Counted from the stretch's first letter, positions 21,831 to 32,640 are shown. The stretch: DNA of 64,000 bases from Gordionus sp. m RMFG-2023 (GCF_954871325.1 NC_088777.1:27567366-27631365), one strand, 5' to 3'. Notes: generated by a model from the letters alone, not told the origin. Made by a program: numbers and translations.

Positions 21831-22641
21831 CTTATCTTACTAGGAAATCTATTTATCATACGTATTTATTCATTCTGATTACTTAAATATTACTTTAAGA
21901 TATTGTTAAAAGCAGGGATTCGAACCGAACCCGAACCCGGAGAAGTGAACCCGGGTTTTTAGAAAAAAACTCTGAACCCGAACCGAACCTGAACCCCATT
22001 TATAAAATTTCCAAAACCCCGAACCGAACCCAAGAATTTTATTTGAACCCGGGTTCAATCGGGTTCAGTGTATTATTTAAAATCATATATTAATATATGT
22101 AAATACAAATATTATATTTTCAAATTTCCAATTAAATGAAGTCTTAATAAATTTTAAACAATTTAATTCATTTATGCCATTTTTAAATTTATTCTCGATT
22201 CCTATTGGAGTGTTAAAAAATTTTAAACAATTGAATTAATTTACGCCATTTATTTTTAAATTTTTATCTTATTATTCTTAAAGATTATTAATTAGAAGAA
22301 AATGGTTAACAAATCAAAGTAAAAATTATTATATTGTTAATTTAAAAAATTCTAAACATCTAACTTAAAAATTGTTAAATGTAGGGCAGTTTTTGTGAAC
22401 TTATTAAAATGATTTTAAAATTTATATATGCTAATCATTTTTTTTTGGTTCAGTTTAATTTTTACAAGATATTAATGAAGTGCATATTATAAATGAAATT
22501 AAATTTATAAATATCTCTTTTTTAATTCTGAAATCATTGCTATTTAAAAAAAATTGTTCTCTTTTTATAGATTTAAGATTAAAGATAAAGTCATATTTGA
22601 TAAGCATTTTACCCTTAATAAAATAGAAAAAAAAATCAATA

Positions 22642-23745
22642 TGTTCATATTGCAAAGTAAAAATGTCTGGTAATCACTTGTCAAATTTAGAAAGACACCT
22701 GGAAAGAAATCACAACAATGAATATTTAAATTTTTTAAATGAAAAAACCAAATATCAGGAATTGTTATTGGCAAAAAAACCTAAAATTAATATAGAAACC
22801 TTTTTTTCAAAAAAGCATATAAGTATAAATATATCATCTAATGGTTTGATGAGTTCTATACTAGAACTTGTTACTGTAAATGGCCGGCCTTTATCTATTA
22901 TTGAAGATTCGGGATTTCAAAGAATTATAAATCCACTCCTATCTGGGCTCAATTTAGTTATAAACAAAGAAAATTTATCCAGAACTATTAATAAAACAGC
23001 CCAATCAATTAGAGACAAAATATCGAGAGAGGTAGAAGGAAAATTAATAAGTTTAAAAGTTGATGCAGTTCAACGACTAGATAGGTCAATTCTTGGTGTA
23101 AATATTCAATTTATATCAAAGTCCATTATAAATTTGAGGACTCTTGGAATTGTAGAGCTGAAAGAGAGATGTACAGGAGAATATATAAAAGAGAATATAT
23201 AAAAGAGAATATATAAAAGAGAATATATAAAAGAGAATATATAAAAGAGAATATATTAAAAACTTTACTAAAATTTAAAATTAATATTCAACAAATATAC
23301 ACAATTACTTCTGATAATGGTTGTAATTTTTTAAGAGCTATAAAGCTCCTGCAACCTGAAACTGATTATGATATAAGGAGTGAATCAGCAGATGAGGAAA
23401 ATATGGATGTAAATGTATATAAATATGATATTGATGATATACAAAATACTTTTTTATCAACTATTATATCCTATCCGATTTATAGTGTACGGTGTGCACA
23501 CACTTCAGCTGGCACTTCAAGATGTTATAAAATTATCACCTATTGTGGAAACCATTGCAAAAGCTAGGAGCCTAAATTTAAAATTAAGACATCCCACTTA
23601 CCAAAAGTTATTAAAAAATATGAAACTCCCTAAGCCTGTGTTAGATTGCCACAGATGGCATTCAACCCATGATATGTTAGAAAGGCTGATTTTACTAAAA
23701 CCCAATATCGAAGATTTTTTTACAGAATCTGATTGACTGAAGATT
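22642..23745 (+). pseudogene. hAT-D transposase, N-terminal half
   Basis: BED zinc finger at the start (C-x2-C as CSYCKVK, then LERHLERNH), followed by the first catalytic-Asp region KVDAVQRLDRSILGVN (about 23058-23105), a second acidic motif ITSDNGCNF (about 23307-23333), the Cys/His-type VHTLQLALQD and the DCHRWHST block (about 23645-23668). Three lesions separate the frames: five tandem copies of a 14 bp unit (AGAGAATATATAAA, 23180-23250) that end the first frame at 23202, a 2 nt CA expansion near 23495, and a 1 nt shift near 23735. The family is a BED-finger hAT. The coding region is then cut by the LTR element. Confidence 0.85.
23180..23250. repeat. 14 bp microrepeat, five copies, inside coding sequence
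   Basis: AGAGAATATATAAA repeated about five times within the hAT-D transposase reading frame; the expansion introduces a premature stop. Slippage in an AT-rich coding stretch is the simple explanation. Confidence 0.9.
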
Positions 23746-23802
23746 GGAAAGAGATAATAACGATTGTTGAAATTTTAAAACCGCTAAAAATCGTAACCAA
23801 AC

Positions 23803-23994
23803 TGTTGATTGATTTAAATTTGAATATTATTTATTTTATATATTAACTATTTAAGTTGATTATTTAATATGTTCAATTAACTTTTTATATTTATATATAT
23901 ATAATGTTTTTTAGATAAAAGATATATAGTAATAAATTCGATTAAAATTTAAATAGTAATAGTTGATTATAAGTCCTTTCTTTTATTTCTTTTA
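23803..23994. repeat. Left LTR of the small LTR element
   Basis: 192 bp direct repeat, about 97-98 percent identical by eye to 25832-26022. It starts with TG and ends TTTTA. Confidence 0.92.
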
Positions 23995-24399
23995 TGGTGC
24001 CCCGGTTACGGTGGTACGTTTTTCGTTTTAAATTAAAGTTAAATGATAAAAGTTTTTAAAAAAAAATTAAAAAATATCCTTACCTTGAATTCTTTAGTAA
24101 AAATAAAAAGTAAACGAATTACTTATCAAATTCGTCGTTCGATATTGGAGATGATATAAGGACAAATAAAATTTTTTTGACTTTTCTTTTCGATAGTCAA
24201 AATTTTATCCAAATTTACAAAATTATAAAAGGTAAAAAAATTTTATTTAGAATAAATATTTGTTAACTTCTTGTTTCTTTTATGGCGCCCTGTTATGTTT
24301 TTGTAAAAAAAAAAAAAAAGAATAAAATATAGAAAATTTGCCTAAAATTAAAATAAAAAGTATAAATTAAATTAAATTTGAAATTGATGACTACCTTAT

Positions 24400-24790
24400 T
24401 TATTGATTTGACTACCTATTGTGACGATTGCTTAATCCATTGAGATGACTCTATTTATATGACTACCTATTGTGACGATTGCTTAACCTATGGAGATGAC
24501 TACCTATTATGACTACCTTATCTATTGTGACTACCTAATCTACTGAGATGACTATCTAACCTATGGAGACTGCGTAACCTATGGAGACTGCGTAACCTAT
24601 GGAGACTGCTTAACCTATGGAGATGACTACCTATTATGACTACCTTATCTATTGTGACTACCTAATCTACTATGACTATCTAACCTATGGAGACTGCTTA
24701 ACCTATGGAGATGACTACCTATTATGACTACCTTATTTATTGTGACTGCCTAATCTATTGATATGACCAATGCCTAATCTATGGAGATTT
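24400..24790. repeat. GACTACCTA / CTATGGAGA array in the small LTR element
   Basis: Dozens of short related phrases (TGACTACCTA, TTATCTATTGTGACTACC, AACCTATGGAGACTGC, AACCTATGGAGATGAC) in nested tandem arrangement. No peptide is implied. Confidence 0.85.
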
Positions 24791-25831
24791 TAGCACGTTC
24801 TTTCATGCAAAAAGCTTCTTTCTTCATGGTGTCCCAGCTCTGGATGTTGGACTGGAATATGATAACCAGCACCTAACCTAATGTGACAACCTAGGAAGAA
24901 CTGATATGGAAGTTGAACGATAGGTTATGAATTCTATTTTGTGAGACCAATGATATTAAAGTGTAATTAAAACATATGAATTAAAAGGGATTGATTTAAA
25001 TAACCCTTATAAGTAATACTTAATATGATAAAAATGTTTTTGAAATAAAGCTTTTGAAGACAAAAGGTTATGTAAAAATTAAACATCATTATTTTAGAAA
25101 AATATTGTGTGAAATTTAAAATTTTTTTTAAGAGAGGGAAATGTGCATAATATTTGCATATTTTAACCTCGGAGATTGAAAATAAATAAAAATAAATTAA
25201 GTATTAAAACGCTACTAATTAAATATGGAAACGCTAAAAAATGTAAAACGCAAAAAATATAAAACGCTAAAAATATAAAACGCATAAAACGCTAAAAGTA
25301 TAAAACGCTATGATTAACTTAACACCTAAAAAATAATATAATAATCATTTATCATTCCTTATTTTGGATTTTATTCCTTATTCCTTAAATTATCATTCCT
25401 TATTACATATTTTATTGTTCCGAAATTCAAAATTTTATTCGTGCATATTATTCATACATTTGATTTGATCAACTATTCCAAATTATATATTCCGATTTAT
25501 TCCAAATTCCAATATTCAACTGGATTAATGATAATAACAATTTTGAGAAATGTGAACAACATACGATAAGGATATCAAACCAACGATAACGTTCAACGAT
25601 TTTATCAAACCTACGCGATTGATTCAAGCCTACAATAAACGTACAAACTCACGCAACTCTAATAAACGATTTTATCAAACCTACGTGATAGAATCAAGCC
25701 TACGAAAACATTTGAGACTTATGCGCTAACCAAGATAAAACCGAGTACAATCGAAACAGGAAAAACTTCTAGGACAACAAGCTCTCGATGACTGCTGAGA
25801 AGAAACTTCGTTATTTGTAGAAGAGGGGGAA

Positions 25832-26022
25832 TGTTGATTGATTTAAATTTGAATATTATTTATTTTATATATTAACTATTTAAGTTGATTATTTAATATG
25901 TTCAATTAACTTTATATTTATATATATATAATGTTTTTTAGATAAAAGATATATAGTAATAAATTTGATTAAAATTTAAATAGTAATAGTTGATTATAAG
26001 TCCTTTTCTTTTATTTCTTTTA
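25832..26022. repeat. Right LTR of the small LTR element
   Basis: 191 bp direct repeat preceded by a purine tract and followed by the CAAAC duplication. Partner of 23803-23994. Confidence 0.92.
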
Positions 26023-26027
26023 CAAAC

Positions 26028-26839
26028 AATTCCAATCTGAACAGTTAACACTAACAGATTTTTATGCAGCATGGTTAAGATGCTGCATCGAACTGGAAAA
26101 AAATCCAAACCATTTTGCTCAATTACTATATTCTTGTCTTAAGAACAGAGAAGAAAGGTTTATAAAGAACGAAATTCTCTTAGCTGCCATATACCTGGGC
26201 CCAAGATACAAGGTTAATTAAAAGCTTAGTAAATTAATTATTTTAGATTTATATTAAAATTGTTATTTTATGAAATATTTAAATATAAACAATATAAATC
26301 CTTAAATATTACAGGTATTACTTAGTGATGATGATAAGATTTGTGCGAAAAAACATCTTGTCAATTTATGGAGACGAATTAAAAGCTTAACAACGCCAAT
26401 TTTATCTGATGATATTAGTTCCGATGAAGTTATTGAACAAGAAGATGATTTAGAGAAATTGATACAACTTAAAGAAAGGCAGGAGAAAATACTTAAAAGA
26501 GGGCCAACGATTGCTGAGAAAAGTATTGGAACAATAATTACTGGATTTAGCGATTATATAAGATTAGATAAGAAGGAAAATATTTTGCATTTTTGGGAGT
26601 CTGCTAAGCTGGAACACCCTGAATTATATATTTTATCTAAAATCTTATTTGCTGTTCCTGCAACCCAAGTTAATTTTTCATATTTTCACATATAAATACA
26701 TTTAACATAGGTTAGCGTTGAAAGATCTTTTTCACATTTGAAATTCATTCTTTCACCACATAGATCGAGGATGAGTGAACAACTCTTGGAAGATATTATG
26801 CTAATACGTCTAAATAAAATTTTTAAAATTGATACATGA
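26028..26839 (+). pseudogene. hAT-D transposase, C-terminal exons
   Basis: Continuation of the hAT-D transposase to the right of the LTR insertion. First part (26028-26212) reads LTLTDFYAAWLRCC and EILLAAIYLGPRYK, then an intron (GT at 26213, AG at 26314; 102 nt). The next exon (26315-26668) includes FWESAKLEHPELYILSK and FAVPATQ, followed by a 42 nt intron (26669-26710). The last exon (26711-26839) reads VSVERSFSHLKFIL and SRMSEQLLEDIMLIRLNKIF and ends at TGA. The VPATQ-VSVERSFS block is the hAT C-terminal dimerisation signature, and joining across the 42 nt intron restores it exactly. No internal stop appears in these exons. Confidence 0.88.
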
Positions 26840-27095
26840 CTATATGCTTTGTATTTTTAACTATATTTGCCTATAAATAAAATAAAAAATTAATTTTTTA
26901 TATCAAATTTATGTCTAGTTTTTTATTATGATTTAAATATAGAATTTTTTTTATCAACTCAAAAATTCTTGAACCAGAACCGAACCAAACCCGGGTTCAA
27001 AAATATTTCCCTGAACCGAACCCGAACCGAACCCAACTTTTTTTTTATACCCCGAACCGAACCCGGTCTAAAATTTTGTCGGGTTCGCATCCCTG

Positions 27096-27310
27096 GTTAA
27101 AAGGCTCGATTTGAGTCAAGTTTTTAAAAACGGCTAACTCAAATTTTCGCTAGCAAAATATTGACTAAGCATTGAGATTTAGCTAATAGATGCCAAACCT
27201 TTATGCTACCTCTGAGCAAGGTCTGCTGGCTTGCCTAATATTTTTTCGGATAAAATATTGAGTTAGCCGTTTTTAAAAATCGGCTCAAATCGAGCCGTTT
27301 AACAACATTA
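27096..27310. mobile_element. Palindromic MITE (family P), copy 1
   Basis: Short element with long inverted ends: left GGCTCGATTTGAG...TTTTTAAAAACGGCTAACTC, right GAGTTAGCCGTTTTTAAAAA...CTCAAATCGAGCC then GTTTAACAA. Its left tip (TTGTTAAAAG) is split from the body by hAT-D, which used GTTAAAAG as its target, so the intact element would run from about 21904 across to 27310. A related copy is at 44395-44625. No target duplication was resolved. Confidence 0.75.
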
Positions 27311-28054
27311 CTTATAAATAATATGATATTATGAATAAGCATGCATGTTGTAAGAATAATGAAATATAAGCCTAACAATTTTATTATTACTTTTGCAATT
27401 ATATCAATAGTATATATAAATATTATTATTGTAATTGATAAATATAAAATGATTGCAATTGTATAATAATGCTATATAAAATAATGATTGCAATTTATAT
27501 ATCAATAGTATATAAATTTATATTTATTGAGACTATATATTGATGAAAGTATATAAAATAAAGATTGCAATTTGCATATCAATTATAAAATTATATTTAT
27601 TAAGACTTTATATTGATGGTAGTGTATAAAAATTTGTATATATTGCAATTGAATATTAATTGTATATAAAATGATGATTAAATTTGTATATCAATAGGTG
27701 GTATATAAAATAATGATTGCAATTTGTATTTCAATACTAATATATAAAATTAGGGTAATTACTTTTTGCATATCAATATTATATAAAATGGTGTAAATTT
27801 GATATAAAAAGCATTAAAAAATGAAAATTTTGACAGCATGATCATAATATTGATAAAGTGTGATGTGATGAATTGAAGGTAAAAACCTAATAATTAATAA
27901 ATATCTATGTATACATATAATAGTTTTCTCTATTTTGAGAATATAAATAATTATTAGAAAATAGTAAATTTTTATTAAATTTAGATTTTATAAATTTATA
28001 TTGGGCATTTTGCTTTAAAAAAATTAATTGATTTATTGAATAATCTTCAATGGC
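27311..28054. repeat. AT-rich repeats of the TATATAAAATAATGATTGCAA type
   Basis: Loose tandem repetition of phrases such as GATTGCAATTTGTATATCAA, TAGTATATAAA and TTTATATTTATT over 27330-27800, then unassigned AT-rich DNA. No gene is visible. Confidence 0.7.
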
Positions 28055-28640
28055 TATAAAAGAAAATAGCAGCATATTTTAAATTTACCTTGATTGGTTG
28101 GAGTTCCTAAATGGATTATAAATGATGCTAAGATTAAAATTTCCAGGTTAACGAGATAGCATATTTTAAATTTTCTTTGGTCGGTTGGAGTTCCTGATTG
28201 GATTGTATCAAGTGATGCTAAGATTAAAATTTCCAGGTTAACAAAATAGCATATTTTAAATTTACTTTGGTTGGTTGGAGTTCCTGAATGGATTATATCA
28301 AGTGATGCTAAGATTAAAATTTCCAGGTTAACAAGATAGTTTATTTTAAATTTACCTTGATTAGTTGGAGTTGCTGAATGGATTATATCAAGTGATGCTA
28401 AGATTAAAATTTCCAGGTTAACAAGATAGAATATTTTAAATTTACTTTGGTTGGTTGGAGTTCCTGAATGGATTATATTAAGTGATGCTAAGATTAAAAT
28501 TTCCAGGTTAACAGGATAGCATATTTTAAATTTACCTTGATTAGTTGGAGTTCCTGAATGGATTATATCATTCTAAGAAGAAAATTTCCAGGTTAACAAG
28601 ATAGCATAATAGTAATATATTCTATATATTACCTGGGTTG
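28055..28640. repeat. ~90 bp tandem array, about six copies
   Basis: Copies marked by TTGGTTGGAGTTCCTGAATG, AGTGATGCTAAGATTAAAAT and TTCCAGGTTAAC, recurring every ~90 bp (near 28096, 28184, 28274, 28364, 28454 and 28544). Copies differ by a few substitutions each; the last is shortened. Confidence 0.92.
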
Positions 28641-28904
28641 GTTATGGTCTCAAATGATGCTGGAGAAAATATTTTAGATAAACTTTATAAGCAGGCAAGA
28701 GCTATAATATGATTATTTTATATAAGATTAACAAAAAATATACCAGTGCATTGTTTGGATATAAGAAAGATATTGTTTTTAAATATCCCTTTACCCACAC
28801 ATTATGGCTTGGTGCATTTGTAATACATAGTAGTATTATAACTATCATATTTTCTAAAATGTAAAAGATAAGGTAATATTTATATATAAAGTATATATTA
28901 TTGA

Positions 28905-29015
28905 GCAATCAGCTTTTTAAATTGAGCATACAAATTTTAAGCTTAAGCAAAATTTAGCAAAAAGTCACGCGACAAAACATCAAAACACAAAAAAAAGTAT
29001 ATCATGCGGCACGAT
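28905..29015. repeat. Dispersed repeat R2, copy 1
   Basis: Segment GAGCATACAAATTTTAAGCT, AAGCAAAATTTAGC, CGACAAAAC, then GCGGCACGATAC; its relative is at 32510-32640. It ends exactly where hAT-E and its duplication begin, and repeat R1 copy 2 starts on the other side of hAT-E. Confidence 0.75.
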
Positions 29016-29427
29016 ACGCGCTAGGCCTATTCAAAAAAAAAATCGAATATTCGATTCGAATAATTCGAATAGAAACGAATAATTACGAATACGAATAATT
29101 ACGAATACGAATAATAAATTATTTCTTTATCCGAATACTAATAATAATTTATTCGATTCGAATAAAACGAATTATTCGTAATATTTATTAAATTGCTTTT
29201 TTTTAAAATAAATCTAACATTTGTCATATCTATTTGATAACCTGCCAATCTGACAGGTGATGTGTTTATAAAAAGACTAGCAAAAATTTTATTAATTTCC
29301 CGTATTTTTTCAAAATTAATTATATTAAAAATTACATAAACCAAAAGTATATAAAAATATATACAAACCAAAGGTATATAAAAATATATTATATCTTTAT
29401 AATAAAATATTGTTAGCTAGCCTAATT

Positions 29428-31598
29428 ATGTTAGAGGAGAATGATTCTGATGAAATAGTTATGGTCAGTGGCGTAGCTTGGAATTTTCCTTAGAGGGGGT
29501 CCATACATATAAAAGCCTGAGGGGCTTCGCCCCCCAGATCCCCTTTAATTTGTTTTATAATTTAGTAGATTATTCTCAATGACTTTATAATAATACTATC
29601 CAGAATAATTTCAATAGTAATATAATATCCTTCCACAAACATCAAAACCAGAAAAATATAAATATTATTGGTATTTATTTGATATAAAGTCACCACTTAG
29701 AAGTCTTTTGAACGTATAATCTAAAAATAAATTTTTGCTCTGGGAGGGGTCCAAACCCGAAAACCACCCCCGTAGCTACGCCACTGGTTATGGTTGATGT
29801 TGACAAAATTTCTTCACAAAAAAGAGCGATTATATGGGATCAATATCAACTCCATGGTGAAAAGGCTGCTTGCAATCATTGCAAGAGCATTATTAAATGC
29901 AAAGGCAAAACAACATCGCCTCTTATTAATCATTATAATAGGTTTCATTCACATCTCTGTAAAAACAGTAATAAAATTGACACTTTTTTAAAGCCTATAT
30001 CACCTTTTTCTTTATCTAAAAAAATTAATTATAAAGATAACTTACTAAAATTATTTATTAATAATAATTTATCTTTTAAAATTGTTAATTTACCTGATTT
30101 TAAAAATTTTATAAATGATCTTGATTCTTCTATAAAATCAATATGCTCCAATACTCTTAAATTGCATATGTATAATACATTTGCAGAAAAAGAACAGTTG
30201 GTAAAAGATATAATATCCAAAAATAAAAGTCAGATTAATTTTTCATCTGATATTTGGACAAGCCCAACTCAGGTTCCTTTATTAGGGTTAACAGCCCATT
30301 TTATTGATGGTAATTTTAAAATAAATAACATTTTGGATATTGCTCCAATATATGAACAACTTTCAGGTGATAACATATTTAAAGCCTTTATTAAAATAAT
30401 TAAAAATTATAATATGGATAATAAAAATTTTTATATAACTCTAGATAATGCTACTAATAATAAAACATTTATTAATACATCTTCTTTAAAATATCCATCA
30501 ATAAAAATAGGGCACATTCGATGCTTTGCTCATGTTATTAATTTAATATCCAAATAAATTTTAAAACTACGAAACATTATTAGGATGATACGTAATTCTC
30601 CTAATAAATTAAATTTATTAAAAAATATATGTAGTTCACTACATCTTCCTATAAATTTTTTAAAACCCAAATTGGATTGTGAAATAAGGTGGAATAGCAC
30701 CTACCAAAAGGGGCTTATTGTTAAAGCCTGCTATAAAAAAATTAGTTAATGAAGTTATAACTAATATTATAATTCTTCAAGAAAAACAATTATCAGAGGT
30801 AAACTAAAATTTATAAATAGGTAAATAATACTTTATTAACATAACATACAGGAGGAATGGGACGTTCTTGTAAAAATTAAATCTATCCTATTGCCTTTGT
30901 ATGAGACTACAAATATGGTTTGTGGGGAAAATTATCCTACTTATAATTTGGTTATACCCTATTATATTCTAATTCTTGAACCCTTAAAAAATGAGAAACC
31001 TTGTTTCCATAAAACCTCTAACAATGATTTTAAAGTGGCATGTGATAAATTGTTGGGCTATTACAATTTAACTGCAGATGATGCAATAATAGCTATAATA
31101 TTGGATCCCAGGCTTAAAATAGAATATTTTAAATCAATATCTCTTGATTATGATATTGATATATCCAGGTTAACAGACAAGTTTAAAGAGATTTACAGCA
31201 GATATACAGGTATTTAATTTACCCCCATTTAAATACATATCATTTTATTTTATAAGCTGATGATAATTACAACTGCCAAAATAAGGAAGAAAGTCAACAA
31301 AACAGGCTTGACTTTGTTTTTAAACAAAATTATGTTCAGCTATGTGAAATCGATTTTTACCTGAGTGAACCAAGATCGTGATACTGATCCATTAATGTGG
31401 TGGAAGACAAATACACATAGGATCCCCATACTCTCAAAAATGGCAAGAGATTATTTATCTATACAAGGAACATCAACTGCGTGTGAAAGACTTTTCTCAG
31501 TTGGCACTAATTTGTTGTCAACAAACCGCATGTCGTATAAAGAAGAAAATATAAGAAAAACCCTTTGCCTTAAAAATTGGTTTAAAATTATAAATTAA
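29428..31598 (+). pseudogene. hAT-E transposase (BED finger, DDE core, C-terminal block)
   Basis: Likely start ATG 29428 (MLEENDSDEIV), then the MITE, then resumption at 29795 in the same frame. A BED zinc finger follows: ACNHCKSII with C-x2-C and a His pair in NHYNRFH (about 29865-29955). The core shows FSSDIWTSPT with the first Asp (about 30240), ITLDNATNN with the second (about 30437), IRCFAHVINL and CEIRWNSTYQ. Short introns are inferred at 30799-30851 (53 nt) and 31210-31256 (47 nt). The end shows WWKTNTHRIPILSKMARDYL and TSTACERLFSVG, the C-terminal hAT block. Lesions: a TAA at 30555-30557, a frame shift near 30730 and another near 31365. It resembles the Ac-like branch of hAT. Confidence 0.9.
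29466..29786. mobile_element. hAT-type MITE (CAGTGGCGTAGC ends), 321 bp
   Basis: Ends CAGTGGCGTAGCT and AGCTACGCCACTG are perfect inverted repeats, flanked by a perfect 8 bp duplication GTTATGGT (29458-29465 and 29787-29794). A G/C-rich AGGGGGTCC and its counterpart GGGAGGGGTCC lie inside the ends. There is no coding capacity. It sits in the first exon of the hAT-E transposase, 12 codons after the probable start. Confidence 0.94.
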
Positions 31599-31890
31599 AT
31601 GAATAATATAATATTTTAATTTTGTTTATAACTTGATTATATTTATTTGTCATCGGATTATTATAATTTTTTCTGTTTGAAATCAAATTTGCAATAAAAA
31701 AATTTGTCAATATATTTGAGTATGATTTATTTTATTAAGAAAATTTATTTCAATTATTCGAAAATTATTGAATCGAATACAAATAGTAGATTTTATTATT
31801 CGTACGAATTCAAATAGTAAATTATTCGATTCGTCGAATACGAATAATGCACTATTCGATTCGAATACGTTTTTGAATAGGCCTAACGCG

Positions 31891-32020
31891 CTATTACTAC
31901 TATTAAAAAATGTTTAAAAAGCAAATAAGCTAAAATGGCTGTCAAAATGGCCCCTATAGGTTTGAAGCGAGAGATTTAAAAATATTAAAAATTTAACTTT
32001 TACAGATTAGACAGATTTTA
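31891..32020 (+). repeat. Dispersed repeat R1, copy 2
   Basis: Matches 20036-20180 over AAATAAGCTAAAATGGCTGT, CAAAATGGCCCCTATA and GTTTGAAGCGAGAG with few differences. It starts at the hAT-E right duplication, next to R2 copy 1 once hAT-E is ignored. Confidence 0.85.
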
Positions 32021-32509
32021 CTATTTAAAATAATTTATGTAATTAAAAATTTAATAATATAAATTTAAGAAAATATACAATTCTAATATTAATAATTTTA
32101 GTATATATAATTCTAATATTTAATATAATTCTAATATTTAATATAATTCTAATATTTAATATAATTCTAATATTTAATATTTAATATAATTATAATATAA
32201 TTATAATATAAATATAATTATAATATTTAATTTTAATATAATTATAATTTAAATATAATTCTAATATTTAATATAATTCTAATATTTAATATAATTATAA
32301 TATAAATATAATTATAATATTTAATTTTAATAAAATTATAAATTAAATATAATTCTAATATTTAATATAATTCTAATATTTAATATAATTATAATATAAT
32401 TTTTAAAGCAATTTTAATGTTATATAAAGAAATTTATATAATTAATATAATATAATTAATATTAAATTAATGTGATATAAAGAAATTTAGTGAGATAAAT
32501 AAACTTTAA
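32021..32509. repeat. AT-only satellite (TAATATTTAATATAATTC type)
   Basis: About 20 near-tandem copies of an 18 bp phrase TAATATTTAATATAATTC or variants, densest at 32100-32400. It follows R1 just as the AT block at 20181-20774 follows R1 copy 1. Confidence 0.85.
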
Positions 32510-32640
32510 GCTTTGGGCATATAGACTTTAAGCTTAATATTTGAGCATACAAATAATAAGGTTAAGCGAAATTTAGCGAAAAGTTTGCCGACAAAATACC
32601 TAATTATAACTAAAAAATAGTAAAGGCGGTACGATACCAA
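32510..32640. repeat. Dispersed repeat R2, copy 2
   Basis: GAGCATACAAATAATAAGGT, AAGCGAAATTTAGCG, CGACAAAAT, then GGCGGTACGATACC; a diverged relative of 28905-29015. Confidence 0.7.

Larger units (their letters stand above)
23803..26022. mobile_element. Non-autonomous LTR element (TRIM/LARD-like), 2.2 kb
   Basis: Direct terminal repeats of 192 and 191 bp (23803-23994 and 25832-26022) begin TGTTGATTGATT and end TTTCTTTTA, flanked by a perfect 5 bp duplication CAAAC (23798-23802 and 26023-26027). TGGTGCCCCGG directly after the left repeat is a good primer-binding-site candidate, and GAAGAGGGGGAA before the right repeat is a polypurine tract. The interior has no coding potential; it carries a GACTACCTA/CTATGGAGA repeat array and AAAACGCT repeats. 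The two terminal repeats differ at only a handful of positions, so the insertion is young and later than hAT-D. The parent family is unknown. Confidence 0.92.
21913..27095 (+). mobile_element. hAT-D: full-length hAT interrupted by an LTR element
   Basis: Ends CAGGGATTCGAACC and GGGTTCGCATCCCTG form inverted repeats, flanked by a perfect 8 bp duplication GTTAAAAG (21905-21912 and 27096-27103). CGAACCC/GGGTTCG motifs are stacked at both ends (21921-22065 and 26970-27086). Plus-strand transposase exons run from a BED finger (22642) to a stop at 26839 and use short GT-AG introns. A 2220 bp LTR element with its own duplication lies at 23803-26022. Without that insertion the hAT would be about 3 kb, a normal size. 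hAT-D itself landed at the left edge of a palindromic MITE (see 27096-27310). Confidence 0.95.
29022..31885 (+). mobile_element. hAT-E: full-length hAT with a MITE in exon 1
   Basis: Ends TAGGCCTATTCAAAAA and TTTTTGAATAGGCCTA are perfect inverted repeats. The flanking 8 bp duplication is ACGCGCTA (29016-29023 and 31886-31893); the last two bases overlap the repeat, so the left edge is ambiguous by 2 bp. ATTCGAATA-type palindromes are stacked inside both ends (29042-29175 and 31755-31870). Plus-strand transposase exons with short introns run from an ATG at 29428 to a stop at 31598. A MITE is inserted at 29466-29786. There are few coding lesions, so it is relatively young. Confidence 0.94.

Noticed and set aside
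21913-21935. GGATTCGAACC-like string reminiscent of a tRNA B box on the minus strand
   Set aside because: It is the terminal inverted repeat of hAT-D and recurs as part of the CGAACCC reiterations; no A box or cloverleaf can be formed around it.
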